From assembly GCA_040385875.1 (NCBI GenBank), contig JAZKGO010000043.1, positions 9,658-73,657 on the forward strand: a stretch of DNA of 64,000 nt, read 5' to 3'. Source of the stretch: JANMZR01 sp040385875. Its GTDB lineage: Bacteria; Bacteroidota; Bacteroidia; Cytophagales; Spirosomataceae. A program made the translations under genes and the position numbers. The notes under the pieces are model-generated. The model saw nothing but the letters and a program-made list of their open reading frames with translations. It did not search any database and was not told where the DNA came from. Of the stretch, positions 44,497 to 53,771 are shown piece by piece (positions within the stretch are counted from its first letter, which is position 1; every line of letters starts with the position of its first letter).

Positions 44497-45795
44497 ATGA
44501 ATTTTATATCGATTACTGAACTTTATCAAAAGTATAAGGAGGGCTCAGGTGTATCCACAGATACTCGAAATATTGGAAAGGAAAGCCTGTTTTTTGCTTT
44601 AAAAGGACCCAATTTCAATGCCAATACCTTAGCTGAAAAGGCATTAGAATTGGGTGCAAAATATGCCGTAGTCGATGAACCTGACTTTGTAACTCATCCA
44701 AACATTCTTTTGGTCGAAAGTGGACTGAAAGCTTTGCAAGATTTGGCTAATTTTCATAGAAAGCAATTTGATATTCCAGTAATAGGACTCACCGGCTCTA
44801 ATGGAAAAACGACTACTAAGGAACTGATAAACAGTGTTTTATCTAAAAAATATAGAACTCATGCCACAAAAGGTAATCTTAACAATCATATCGGGGTACC
44901 ACTCACCTTACTTTCAATGCCAGCTAATACGGAAGTGGCAATTATTGAAATGGGGGCCAATTTTGTGGGTGATATTAAAGGTCTAGTGGCAATTTGTGAA
45001 CCTACTCATGGATTGATTACAAATATTGGGAAAGCACATTTAGAAGGGTTTGGAGGAATGGAAGGGGTGAAAAAAGGAAAAGGGGAGCTTTACGACTGGC
45101 TTTCTGATCATAACGGGACGGTTTTTGTGAATGGTGAAAATGAAATTTTGGTTGAATTGTCCAACCGAAGAGCATTTAAAGAAAAGGTTGAATACCAAGT
45201 TAAAGAAGGACTTATTAATTTACAAATGGAAACTGAAATTCCATTTGTAAACTATTGGAATACAGAAAGGGAACTTATTAAGACGCATTTGACGGGTAAA
45301 TACAATTTTGAAAATATTGTAAATGCTCTGGCAATTGGAAAATACTTTGAAGTAACTGATAATGCTGCCAATCAGGCAATTAAAGATTACCAACCGGATA
45401 ATAATCGCTCTCAATTTATTGCAAAAGGTACTAATTTAGTATTAATGGATGCTTATAATGCCAACCCATCGAGTATGGCAGCTGCCATCACCAATTTCAA
45501 TAATCTGAAAGCCAATAAAAAAATGGTGATTTTGGGTGATATGTTTGAGCTAGGGGAGGAGGGACCTAAAGAACATGAGTTATTAGGTCTATTACTCAAA
45601 AACTGCAAATTCGACACGATACTGCTTGTCGGACCACTCATGCAAAATGCGCTCATACATTTGCCAAAAGCTTATTATTTTCCCGATAAATTTGGTCTCC
45701 ATGTTTGGCTTCAAGAACATAAAGTGACTGATAGTCACATACTTATCAAAGGCTCAAGAGGGATGAGTCTTGAAAGTTGCTTGGTAATTTTATAA
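44497..45795 (+). CDS. murF: UDP-N-acetylmuramoyl-tripeptide--D-alanyl-D-alanine ligase
   Basis: A 432-residue Mur ligase catalysing the last cytoplasmic step of the peptidoglycan precursor. It has the N-terminal uridine-binding domain (GSGVSTDTRNIGKESLFFAL). The P-loop is GLTGSNGKTTTKELI, with LNNHIGVPLTLLSMP and MDAYNANPSSMAAAI typical of MurF. The protein is complete. It lies outside a dcw cluster. Its stop is followed directly by a heptamer element shared with the convergent cysteine desulfurase gene. Confidence 0.96.
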   Translation: MNFISITELYQKYKEGSGVSTDTRNIGKESLFFALKGPNFNANTLAEKALELGAKYAVVDEPDFVTHPNILLVESGLKALQDLANFHRKQFDIPVIGLTGSNGKTTTKELINSVLSKKYRTHATKGNLNNHIGVPLTLLSMPANTEVAIIEMGANFVGDIKGLVAICEPTHGLITNIGKAHLEGFGGMEGVKKGKGELYDWLSDHNGTVFVNGENEILVELSNRRAFKEKVEYQVKEGLINLQMETEIPFVNYWNTERELIKTHLTGKYNFENIVNALAIGKYFEVTDNAANQAIKDYQPDNNRSQFIAKGTNLVLMDAYNANPSSMAAAITNFNNLKANKKMVILGDMFELGEEGPKEHELLGLLLKNCKFDTILLVGPLMQNALIHLPKAYYFPDKFGLHVWLQEHKVTDSHILIKGSRGMSLESCLVIL

Positions 45796-45796
45796 G

Positions 45797-45889
45797 AGTC
45801 GATGAGTGATGAGAGCTAAGAATTGGGATTTAACTATAAGAAATAATTTATACTCATCGTTCTTCACTAATAACTCATCACTAAACTTC
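45797..45889. repeat. heptamer inverted-repeat element between murF and the cysteine desulfurase gene
   Basis: The left arm (45797-45825) reads AGTCGAT-G AGTGATG AGAGCTA AGAATTG. The right arm (45852-45889) reads on the minus strand GAAGTTT AGTGATG AGTTATT AGTGAAG AACGATG AGT. It starts one base after the murF stop and runs into the last codons and stop (TAG) of the convergent gene. It fills the whole 85-base convergent spacer and could serve as a two-way hairpin. Confidence 0.75.
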
Positions 45890-47032
45890 AATAATCTCTC
45901 CAACTTTTTCAATCAAATAATCGACCTCAGCTTCAGTATTGTATTTTGAAAATGAAAAACGAACAGAAGGCCTATATGGAGAAACACCAATGGCTGTCAA
46001 TACATGCGAGCCGATGTTGGAGCCTGAAGTGCAAGCGCTCCCTCCAGAGGCGGAAATCTTATTGATATCGAGATTGAAAAGCAACATATCGGCCTCTTCC
46101 ATTGGCGGAAAACTCACATTAAGCACTGTATACAAGCTTTTATCCAAATCCGCTGATTCGCCGTTGAAGGTAATATTTGGGATTTTACTACTCAATCCAT
46201 CTCTTAATTTTACTTTGAGTTTTTCGATATGTTTTTGATGGCTTTCCATACCCTCATATGCTATTTCTAATGCCTTGGCAAGTCCAATTATTCCATAGAC
46301 ATTTTCAGTGCCGCCACGCATATTGCGCTCCTGTGAGCCGCCATGTAGATAAGGTTCAATTTTTAAATTGCCGTTGATATATAAAAAGCCAACCCCTTTG
46401 GGGCCATGAAATTTATGCGCTGCCCCAACTATAAAATCGGTATTCATTTTTTGTAAATCGTGCACATAATGACCCATCGTTTGCACAGTATCAGAATGCA
46501 AAACGGTATTGTATCTATTGCAAATTTCAGACAATTGGCCAAAATCAATCAGGTTGCCAATTTCATTATTGCCATGCATGAGCGAAACAATTGATTTCTC
46601 ATTTTTTGCCAAAAGTTGCTCCAAATGCACCAAATCTACATTGCCTTTTTCATCCAAATTAACATAAGAAACTTGCAAAACTCCTTGATTTTCAAGGCTT
46701 TGCAAAGTATGTAATACGGCATGATGCTCAATTTTAGAGGTAATGGCCTGTTTGATATCATACTTTATTACCGAATTGATAATGGCAGTATTATCAGCCT
46801 CTGTGCCTCCTGAGGTGAAAAATATTTCCGAAGTAGAGCAATTCAACAGATTAGCAACCGTCTTACGAGCTTTTTCAATAGCAGAGCGTACTTCACGACC
46901 ATGTGAGTGAATAGAGGAAGGATTGCCAAAATTTGTTTGCAAATAGGGCATCATTGCCTCTAAAACTTGCGGATCAATTGGGGTGGTGGCGGCGTTATCG
47001 AAATAATAACGCTGCTTTGTTGATGAAATCAT
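45881..47032 (-). CDS. cysteine desulfurase (NifS/IscS-like)
   Basis: A 383-residue PLP-dependent enzyme that removes sulfur from cysteine for Fe-S clusters and thio-modified tRNA. The N-terminal YFDNAATTPID, the PLP lysine in VGAAHKFHGPKGVGF and the catalytic Cys in SGGSACTSGSN are all present. A C-terminal VSPYRPSVRFSFSKYNTE is typical. The ATG at 47032 is preferred over a TTG two codons upstream. The last codons overlap one arm of the heptamer element. No iscU or iscR neighbours are seen. Confidence 0.93.
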   Translation of the reverse strand: MISSTKQRYYFDNAATTPIDPQVLEAMMPYLQTNFGNPSSIHSHGREVRSAIEKARKTVANLLNCSTSEIFFTSGGTEADNTAIINSVIKYDIKQAITSKIEHHAVLHTLQSLENQGVLQVSYVNLDEKGNVDLVHLEQLLAKNEKSIVSLMHGNNEIGNLIDFGQLSEICNRYNTVLHSDTVQTMGHYVHDLQKMNTDFIVGAAHKFHGPKGVGFLYINGNLKIEPYLHGGSQERNMRGGTENVYGIIGLAKALEIAYEGMESHQKHIEKLKVKLRDGLSSKIPNITFNGESADLDKSLYTVLNVSFPPMEEADMLLFNLDINKISASGGSACTSGSNIGSHVLTAIGVSPYRPSVRFSFSKYNTEAEVDYLIEKVGEIIEV

Positions 47033-47113
47033 TTGCAAAAATAATCATTTTTTATTGATAGCCGATCGAAATTCCTATTGAAGTTTTGTTTCCCAATCAG
47101 CTTAAATGAATCT

Positions 47114-47389
47114 CTATAATTGTGAGCCTGGAATACCATTATGGTCTATATCATAGCCAATATCAGGCAAGCTTGTTGATTGATTTGTCAATAATCTCTT
47201 AAAAAAATAGGCAAAATGAGTGGTCACACCATTATTTAGTATCGGATTTACATTTACTAGCTCCCAATTATTTTGACCCATAATATTTAAAAATTGGTCT
47301 GTTTCAATTACATTGAACTCTTTTTGGCTATTTGTATTATAAACATCCGATTTTAGTTCATTTAATGCTGTTTTATATTCCCAAATCAT
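47114..47389 (-). CDS. DUF4177-like small protein
   Basis: A 91-residue protein. The pattern WEYKTALNELK, then FLNIMGQNNWELVNVNP and a terminal HFAYFFKRL is that of DUF4177, small proteins of unknown function that often sit as single domains. The C-terminal 25 residues (STSLPDIGYDIDHNG) are extra and variable. The gene lies between the odhB terminator and the cysteine desulfurase gene, on the same strand as both. Confidence 0.7.
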   Translation of the reverse strand: MIWEYKTALNELKSDVYNTNSQKEFNVIETDQFLNIMGQNNWELVNVNPILNNGVTTHFAYFFKRLLTNQSTSLPDIGYDIDHNGIPGSQL

Positions 47390-47408
47390 AATTTTAAAAC
47401 TATTTTAT

Positions 47409-47439
47409 AAAAAAAGGCATGTATCACATGCCTTTTTTT
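47409..47439 (-). terminator. intrinsic terminator after odhB
   Basis: AAAAAAAGGCATGT and ACATGCCTTTTTTT are perfect inverted repeats around ATC. It lies 16 bases past the odhB stop; the A and T runs would let it act in both directions. Confidence 0.9.
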
Positions 47440-47454
47440 GAATAAATTTGAAAT

Positions 47455-49014
47455 TTAAATATCTAAAAGTAACCGTGCGGGATCTTCTAAAAGCTGCTTG
47501 ACTCTTACCAGAAAACTCACCGATTCTTTGCCATCAATGATACGATGATCGTAAGACAGGGCCAAATACATAATCGGCCTCACTACTATTTGACCACCCA
47601 CCACCACAGCACGTTCCACTATATTATGCATCCCTAAAATGGCTACTTGTGGTGCGTTAATGATTGGAGTTGAGAGCATTGAGCCAAAAATACCGCCATT
47701 GGTGATGGTAAAAGTACCCCCACTCATTTCTTCTAAAGTAAGCTTATTTTCTTTGGCTTTTGTGGCTAATCTTACTACTTCTTTTTCAATACCTGCTAGT
47801 GATAGCGCTTCTGCATTTCTGATTACTGGTACAACCAAGCCTTTTGGTGCTGATACCGCAATTGAAATATCACAGAAATCATTGAATACAATTTCTTCTC
47901 CGTCAATTTTAGCATTCACAGAGGGGAAATCTTTCAATGCCACACATACTGCCTTAGTGAAAAATGACATAAAGCCTAGCCCAACACCATGTTTCTCTTT
48001 AAATTTATCTTTATAAAGTGCTCTCAAGTCCATAATTGGCTTCATATCTACTTCATTGAAAGTAGTAAGCATAGCCGTTTCATTTTTAACTGCTACCAAT
48101 CTTCTTGCCACTGTTTTACGAAGTGATGACATTTTTTCTCTTCGCTGCCCCCTATTATCTGCGCTCATAACTGGTCCTGACACTTCCTTAACTGGAGCTG
48201 CAACTTCAGTTTTGACCGGTACGCTTACTTTAGTAGCTTGAAGGGCATCTTCTTTTGTAATTTTACCACCCACACCAGTTCCTTCAACTGATTTAGGATC
48301 AATACCCTTTTCAGCTAAAATATTTGTTGCCACTGGAGTTGGCTGCCCAGCATGATTATTTTCAGTTAATTGAGGAGTAGATGGTGCAGCGACAATAGTA
48401 GCAGCTTTATCATTATTTGAAACTGTAGCCGCACCGTTTGATGAAATGGTGGCCACAATGCCTCCTATCGGAACTACTGCACCAGCTTGTGCCACAATGT
48501 GCAGAATACCACCCGCTTCGGCAGGTAATTCAAAAGTGGCTTTGTCCGATTCTAATTCGCATAATACCTCGTCCATTTTTACGGAGTCACCTTCTTTTTT
48601 ACTCCAACTTGCGATTGTCACCTCGGTGATTGATTCACCCACCGCAGGTATTTTTATTTCTATCACGGAATTTTCTGATTTGTTTTCAACTACTGGAGGC
48701 ACTACTTTTGCAGGTTCAGCAATGGACTCAACAGGTAATTTTGTTTCCTCAATAGCTGGAGGAATTACAGGGGTGGTTTCAGTTGTTGCAATACTACAAA
48801 TAATACCACCAATAGCGATTACATCTCCTTCTTTGGCAATAATGGTAAGCACACCATTTGCTTCAGCAGGCAACTCAAAAGTAGCTTTATCTGATTCTAA
48901 TTCACAGATAATCTCATCTCGTTGTACAGAATCGCCTGTTTTCTTTTTCCATGATGATAAAGTAACTTCTGTTATGGACTCACCAACTGGTGGCACTTTC
49001 ATTTCAATTGCCAT
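47455..49014 (-). CDS. odhB: 2-oxoglutarate dehydrogenase E2 (dihydrolipoyl succinyltransferase)
   Basis: A 519-residue E2 component. Two lipoyl domains, each with ELESDKATFELPAEA, lie at residues about 1-80 and 120-195; the Lys of each DKA is the lipoylation site. A peripheral subunit-binding domain follows (ILAEKGIDPKSVEGTG). The catalytic domain ends with SYDHRIIDGKESVSF (His and Asp). E. coli SucB has one lipoyl domain, so this is a two-lipoyl form. It succinylates CoA in the TCA cycle and lies 94 bases after odhA. Confidence 0.95.
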   Translation of the reverse strand: MAIEMKVPPVGESITEVTLSSWKKKTGDSVQRDEIICELESDKATFELPAEANGVLTIIAKEGDVIAIGGIICSIATTETTPVIPPAIEETKLPVESIAEPAKVVPPVVENKSENSVIEIKIPAVGESITEVTIASWSKKEGDSVKMDEVLCELESDKATFELPAEAGGILHIVAQAGAVVPIGGIVATISSNGAATVSNNDKAATIVAAPSTPQLTENNHAGQPTPVATNILAEKGIDPKSVEGTGVGGKITKEDALQATKVSVPVKTEVAAPVKEVSGPVMSADNRGQRREKMSSLRKTVARRLVAVKNETAMLTTFNEVDMKPIMDLRALYKDKFKEKHGVGLGFMSFFTKAVCVALKDFPSVNAKIDGEEIVFNDFCDISIAVSAPKGLVVPVIRNAEALSLAGIEKEVVRLATKAKENKLTLEEMSGGTFTITNGGIFGSMLSTPIINAPQVAILGMHNIVERAVVVGGQIVVRPIMYLALSYDHRIIDGKESVSFLVRVKQLLEDPARLLLDI

Positions 49015-49108
49015 ATATTTTCAATATTATTAATTTTTGTATTATTGTTATTGGTTGGTTTTTGCCTATTATTACTTTGAGTTTTTTGCGTTTTTGTTAA
49101 AATTTCAT

Positions 49109-51844
49109 CTAGGAAAAAGCCCTTTCAATTAAATTAACTTGCTCCTCATTATGTACTTTCAAGAAACCGGTGGCTGGAGAGGCGCTCTTCTTACGAGCCA
49201 CCAATCCTTCAAAAACTTTCCACCCATATTCACGAATAATATAAGACCAATATCCCATATTTTCAGGTTCCTCTTGTACCCAGTGCACCGACGCATTTTT
49301 GTATTTTGCTAATTCTGCATCCACTTTAGCATTAGGGAAAGGGTGCAATTGCTCTATTCTAATGATAGCAACATCTTTACGGTTATCTTTTTCCTGTTTT
49401 TCTGCTAAATCAAAGAATATTTTACCCGAACAAAGTAGCACTTTTTTTACTTTTTTAGAATCTGCAAAGCTATCACCATATACTTCAGTAAAAGAGCCTT
49501 TTACAAAGTTTTCGATAGGTGAAACTACCTTAGGATGACGGAAAAGGGATTTAGGAGACATTACCACTAATGGTTTTCTGAAATCCCAACTGAGTTGTCT
49601 CCTTAAAGCATGAAAAATATTACTTGGAGTGGTGATATTACAAATAACCATATTGTCTTCAGCCGCTAATTGTAAAAATCGCTCAGGACGGGCATTTGAA
49701 TGCTCTGGTCCCTGGCCTTCATAGCCGTGTGGCAATAACATTACTAATCCATTCTGTGTTTGCCATTTCGATTCATTCGAGCAAATAAACTGGTCAATCA
49801 TGGTCTGGGCTCCATTGGCAAAGTCGCCAAATTGAGCTTCCCATACCACCAAAGCATCTGGATTAGCCAAGGCATAGCCAAATTCAAATCCTAAAACACC
49901 ATATTCAGATAGCAACGAATTGTATATTTGCAATTTTTCCTGATCGGCATCAATATAATTCAATGAATTGTAAGATTCATTTGTATCCGCTTCATGCAAT
50001 ACCGCATGCCTATGCGAAAATGTACCACGCTGCACATCCTGACCAGAAACTCTTACAATTTTATTTTCTAAAAGTATCGAGCCATAAGCTAGCAATTCCG
50101 CAGTTGCCCAATTCAATTGCCCACTTTCAAAATAGGCTTTTCGATCTGTCAATAATTTTTCAATTTGCTTAAGTGCTTTAAAATTGGCGGGAAGTTTTGT
50201 AATCGCCTTACTAATTTTGGAAATTGTTTCTAATGAAATTCCTGTTTCCGGCGAATTTTCAAAATCTTTATTTTCTGAAAAACGCAACTCAGCCCAACGA
50301 TTATCCAATTTTAATGGCTTGTAAGGAGGTCTTATTTTTTGCTTTACCTCATCTAGTCTAGCTTGTAATTCAGCTTTAAATTCAGAATCCATCTGTATGG
50401 CTAGTTCAGCATGCACATCGCCTTGGGCTACCAGTTTTTGATTGTATATTTCTCTTGGATTTGGATGGGAAGCTATAATATTATAGAGAGTAGGTTGGGT
50501 GAATTTTGGCTCATCTGACTCATTATGGCCATATCTACGATAGCAGACCATATCAATAAATACGTCTCTGTTAAATGCTGCACGAAATTCCACTGCCATT
50601 TTTGAAACAAAAACTACTGCTTCAGGATCATCTCCATTTACGTGAAATACTGGAGCATCAATAATTTTAGCGATATCTGTACAATAAATAGACGAGCGAG
50701 CATCCTCAAAATCAGTAGTAAAACCTACTTGATTGTTAATCACAAAATGTAATGTGCCTCCAGTTTCATAGCCCTTCAATTTGGCCATTTGTGTTACCTC
50801 ATATACAATCCCTTGACCAGCCACTGCTGCATCACCATGAATTACGATGGGTAATATTTTATCATAATCACCCTCATAGTGGGCATCCGCTCTTGCTCTG
50901 CAAAAGCCCTCCACCACTGGATTTACAGCTTCCAAATGGGAGGGGTTGGGTGCCAATTTTAGCGAAATTTCTTTTTGAGAAGGAGTAATATATTTGGATG
51001 AATAACCTAAATGGTATTTTACGTCACCATCGCCATGAACTTCATCTGGTACATTGCCTTCGAAACCATCAAATATCGCTTCATAGCTTTTACCCATAAT
51101 GTTTGCCAAAATATTGAGCCTTCCTCTATGCGCCATGCCAATCATAACTTCTTGAGTACCAAGCTCTGCGGCTTTATTGATGATGGCATCTAAAGCAGGA
51201 ATGGTGGTTTCGCCACCTTCTAATGAAAACCGCTTTTGACCTAAAAATTTGGTGTGGAGGAAGTTTTCAAAAACGACTGCCTCATTCAGTTTTTCTAAAA
51301 TTTGCTTTTTTTCGTCAATTGGCAAATTAAAAGCAACTGCCTCTTTTTCTATTTTGTTGCGAAGCCATTCTTTTACGTCAGGCTCTCTTATATAGGAATA
51401 TTCGAAACCAATATGGCCTGAATAAATTTTATTCAATGTACCAATGATAGTACTCAATTTGGATTTGCCGATTCCAAGAAATTTACCCGCTTCAAATTCA
51501 ACTTCTAAATCAGCATCAGAAAGGGAATAATCGCCCAAGTCGAGTCTGGGTCTGCGGTCTTTTCTACCTCTCACTGGATTGGTTTGAGCCAATAAGTGAC
51601 CTCTAGATCTAAAAGCCTTAATCAGACTGATCACAGCCATTTCTTTTTGAACCTGATTAGTATCAGTAGAAGTAATTGTGCCATTTGTGGTGGCTTTTTG
51701 CTCCCCCCAAGTCAAAGAAAAATCGAAGCCCTTGAAAAATTTTTGCCAACTTTCATCAACCGAATTTACGTCATTTTTATATGACTCATACAGGTCAGAA
51801 ATGGCTGCCACATCTGCATTGGCTAAAAAAGAAAATGAATCCAT
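49109..51844 (-). CDS. odhA: 2-oxoglutarate dehydrogenase E1 component
   Basis: A 911-residue thiamine-diphosphate-dependent decarboxylase, first component of the TCA-cycle complex. The N-terminal MDSFSFLANADVAAISDLY and the FEKFLHTKFLGQKRFSLEG-like region (FENFLHTKFLGQKRFSL) are typical. The ThDP site includes MIGMAHRGRLN and a GDAAVAGQG segment, and the C-terminal domain has LLPHGYEGQGPEHS. It is complete and followed by odhB. The E3 (lpd) gene is not in the window. Confidence 0.96.
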   Translation of the reverse strand: MDSFSFLANADVAAISDLYESYKNDVNSVDESWQKFFKGFDFSLTWGEQKATTNGTITSTDTNQVQKEMAVISLIKAFRSRGHLLAQTNPVRGRKDRRPRLDLGDYSLSDADLEVEFEAGKFLGIGKSKLSTIIGTLNKIYSGHIGFEYSYIREPDVKEWLRNKIEKEAVAFNLPIDEKKQILEKLNEAVVFENFLHTKFLGQKRFSLEGGETTIPALDAIINKAAELGTQEVMIGMAHRGRLNILANIMGKSYEAIFDGFEGNVPDEVHGDGDVKYHLGYSSKYITPSQKEISLKLAPNPSHLEAVNPVVEGFCRARADAHYEGDYDKILPIVIHGDAAVAGQGIVYEVTQMAKLKGYETGGTLHFVINNQVGFTTDFEDARSSIYCTDIAKIIDAPVFHVNGDDPEAVVFVSKMAVEFRAAFNRDVFIDMVCYRRYGHNESDEPKFTQPTLYNIIASHPNPREIYNQKLVAQGDVHAELAIQMDSEFKAELQARLDEVKQKIRPPYKPLKLDNRWAELRFSENKDFENSPETGISLETISKISKAITKLPANFKALKQIEKLLTDRKAYFESGQLNWATAELLAYGSILLENKIVRVSGQDVQRGTFSHRHAVLHEADTNESYNSLNYIDADQEKLQIYNSLLSEYGVLGFEFGYALANPDALVVWEAQFGDFANGAQTMIDQFICSNESKWQTQNGLVMLLPHGYEGQGPEHSNARPERFLQLAAEDNMVICNITTPSNIFHALRRQLSWDFRKPLVVMSPKSLFRHPKVVSPIENFVKGSFTEVYGDSFADSKKVKKVLLCSGKIFFDLAEKQEKDNRKDVAIIRIEQLHPFPNAKVDAELAKYKNASVHWVQEEPENMGYWSYIIREYGWKVFEGLVARKKSASPATGFLKVHNEEQVNLIERAFS

Positions 51845-51865
51845 TTATAAAATAACTATTTTAAA

Positions 51866-51873
51866 CAAAGTTA
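51866..51873 (-). promoter_or_regulatory. Bacteroidota -7 box (TAACTTTG) for odhA
   Basis: The minus strand reads TAACTTTG, fitting TAnnTTTG, 21 bases before the odhA ATG. The remaining upstream region to 52093 is AT-rich without visible structure. Confidence 0.5.
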
Positions 51874-52093
51874 AAAGATGCAATTTATTAAAACGCATTA
51901 TTGATAAGTTTTTAGGAGAAAATTTAAAAATTTCTTGGAAATATTAAATAAATTAAAGAAAACAAAAATTGAAATATATTTACAATAAACTCTTCAACTG
52001 GCTTGTTTTAATTCAATAAAATTTCAAATTGTTTGGTTAATAAACAGATTTTTTGACTTTTAAATTGCTCAAGAATAGATTTTTTGCATAAAA

Positions 52094-52777
52094 CTAGAAA
52101 AATCTGAAATTGTTGATTTTGCCAGTTAAATTATCAAAGTCATATCGCAAGGTGAATGTATAAAGGCCTAAATTGGAGCTTCGACCAGTTTGNNNNNNNN
52201 NNNNNNNNNNNNNNNNNNNNNNNNNNNNNNNNNNNNNNNNNNNNNNNNNNNNNNNNNNNNNNNNNNNNNNNNNNNNNNNNNNNNNNNNNNNNAAATAAGC
52301 ACCAGCGCCTGCTACGGGTTTGAAATCATAAGCACCTGATAAATAGCCTGGTATCTGCACAAAACCCGCTTGAGCACCAATAGATATTGAGATACTATCT
52401 GTAAAATGATGTCTAAAATTACCACTTAAATCAAAGCCCGTTCCGCCTCCTACGGTTTGTCCAAAGCTAGAGTTAAAGGCTTGAATACCCATCCCAAATT
52501 TACCTTTGGCCAATGGTGTATTGTAAGACAAATATTGGGAGGATCCTGCCCCTTGCAAAACCAGAGATTGTTTCCTGACTATTATTGAAATGGATGCAAT
52601 GCCATTACTGCCCGCATAAGCTGGGTTAATAGCCAATGGGTTTTGCGGATAAGTTACATATAGAGCCTCTTGTTGAGCTGTTGATATATTTATATGGAAG
52701 ATAAATAGTACAAACGTGAGGATTAGATTTTGTTTCAAAATGTATTCTTGTAAACTTTTGATTGGAATCAAATTCAT
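52094..52777 (-). CDS. PorP/SprF-family membrane protein (broken by gap)
   Basis: A PorP/SprF-type outer-membrane protein linked to type IX secretion or gliding. The readable N-terminal part has a signal peptide and the family hallmark YPQNPLAINPAYAGSNG. Beta-strand repeats follow (KFGMGIQAFNSSFGQTVGGG, SISISIGAQAGF). The last 33 residues (LGLYTFTLRYDFDN) are beyond the gap at 52193-52292. Relatives are about 300 residues, so the missing part is longer than 33 codons. The ATG overlaps the previous stop (ATGA). Confidence 0.82.
   Translation of the reverse strand: MNLIPIKSLQEYILKQNLILTFVLFIFHINISTAQQEALYVTYPQNPLAINPAYAGSNGIASISIIVRKQSLVLQGAGSSQYLSYNTPLAKGKFGMGIQAFNSSFGQTVGGGTGFDLSGNFRHHFTDSISISIGAQAGFVQIPGYLSGAYDFKPVAGAGAYXXXXXXXXXXXXXXXXXXXXXXXXXXXXXXXXXXQTGRSSNLGLYTFTLRYDFDNLTGKINNFRFF
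52193..52292. other. assembly gap inside the PorP/SprF gene
   Basis: Exactly 100 N within one reading frame; the true size is probably different. Confidence 0.93.
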
Positions 52778-53736
52778 ATTTTTTGTTTCTTTTTCAGATA
52801 ATCAATATCCAATCGAAGCATTATTTGTTGTTTGATATTTGAATAGCTACTTGAATTATTTATTAAGTTCACACTATAAGCTAATCTTGCTTTTTTTATA
52901 ATAATTTCGGCCACTACCAGTAATGGTTTATTTTGATTTTTGATCTGCTCGGCCCCAATTCGCTGGTACCAAAGGCCTAGGCTATATTTTTCATTCAACA
53001 TCACACTTGATTGAATATCCAAACCTTTTTGATAGGGATTTTTTGTGAAACGATACAATCCGCCCGAGGTCAACTTCAATTTATCAGATAATTTGAAATC
53101 CTTTTCTAATGAAAAATAAGCAGGTCGCTCCAACACTACCTGAGTATTTGGATCAATGACTAAAGGAATCTGGTTTTTAATTATATTTGGAATCGCAATT
53201 CCAATATGCCATTGATTAGCATTTAAAAAAACACCCGCACCTAATAAATATTGATTCTCTGAATATTGGCCAGCGCTGTTGATTGGTGTTTTTGAAATGA
53301 TTGCGGAGGAATTTTTATCCGCTTCCTTTACAACAGTAAGTGTATTATTATTTTCATAATCAATTGTTGTGTTTACCTGCCCACCAGTAAAACCATAAGA
53401 GAAAGTGGTATTTTCACCCAATTTGATGTGTTTGGAAATACTCAAAGATAGGTTTTTGAGATAAGTGTAATTATAAGAATAGTCTGAATATTGAACCGCC
53501 AGCCCCATTGATTTAAGGATCGGCACTTCCATTGCCAAATAGTAATTCTTGAGATTTTCGGTTTCATTTAGGTCTCCATATTGGCCTAAAACTACTGCAT
53601 GTAGTTTTTGGTCAAGACTTGCCAAAGCAGGATTATGACCCAGTTTCTGAAATGGATAGGATTCTGTAAGCCCAGTCTGCTGGGCAATTGTTGACTTAGC
53701 TGCTACTATTAACCAAATAAAAATAAGGTTCTTCAT
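52774..53736 (-). CDS. PorP/SprF-like outer-membrane protein
   Basis: A 320-residue protein with a signal peptide (MKNLIFIWLIVAAKSTIAQ). The mature part begins YPFQKLGHNPALASLDQ, which resembles the NPAYAGS region of PorP/SprF proteins, and is rich in amphipathic beta strands (AVVLGQYGDL, NTTFSYGFTGGQVN, KLTSGGLYRFTKN). It is probably a divergent member. Its stop overlaps the start of the following PorP/SprF gene, so the two are co-translated. The 12-14-strand barrel is an inference from the strand pattern. Confidence 0.68.
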   Translation of the reverse strand: MKNLIFIWLIVAAKSTIAQQTGLTESYPFQKLGHNPALASLDQKLHAVVLGQYGDLNETENLKNYYLAMEVPILKSMGLAVQYSDYSYNYTYLKNLSLSISKHIKLGENTTFSYGFTGGQVNTTIDYENNNTLTVVKEADKNSSAIISKTPINSAGQYSENQYLLGAGVFLNANQWHIGIAIPNIIKNQIPLVIDPNTQVVLERPAYFSLEKDFKLSDKLKLTSGGLYRFTKNPYQKGLDIQSSVMLNEKYSLGLWYQRIGAEQIKNQNKPLLVVAEIIIKKARLAYSVNLINNSSSYSNIKQQIMLRLDIDYLKKKQKI

Positions 53737-53771
53737 CCTAGTAAAGTTTTACTTGTTGAATAATTACAAGT

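Noticed and set aside
47036..47043. TATTTTTG on the minus strand as a promoter of the cysteine desulfurase gene
   Set aside because: It lies only three bases before the ATG, so a transcript from it would start inside the coding region.
48446..49033. A 195-codon frame opposite odhB
   Set aside because: It is antisense to the lipoyl domains and arises from their codon bias; it has no recognisable domain or start signal.
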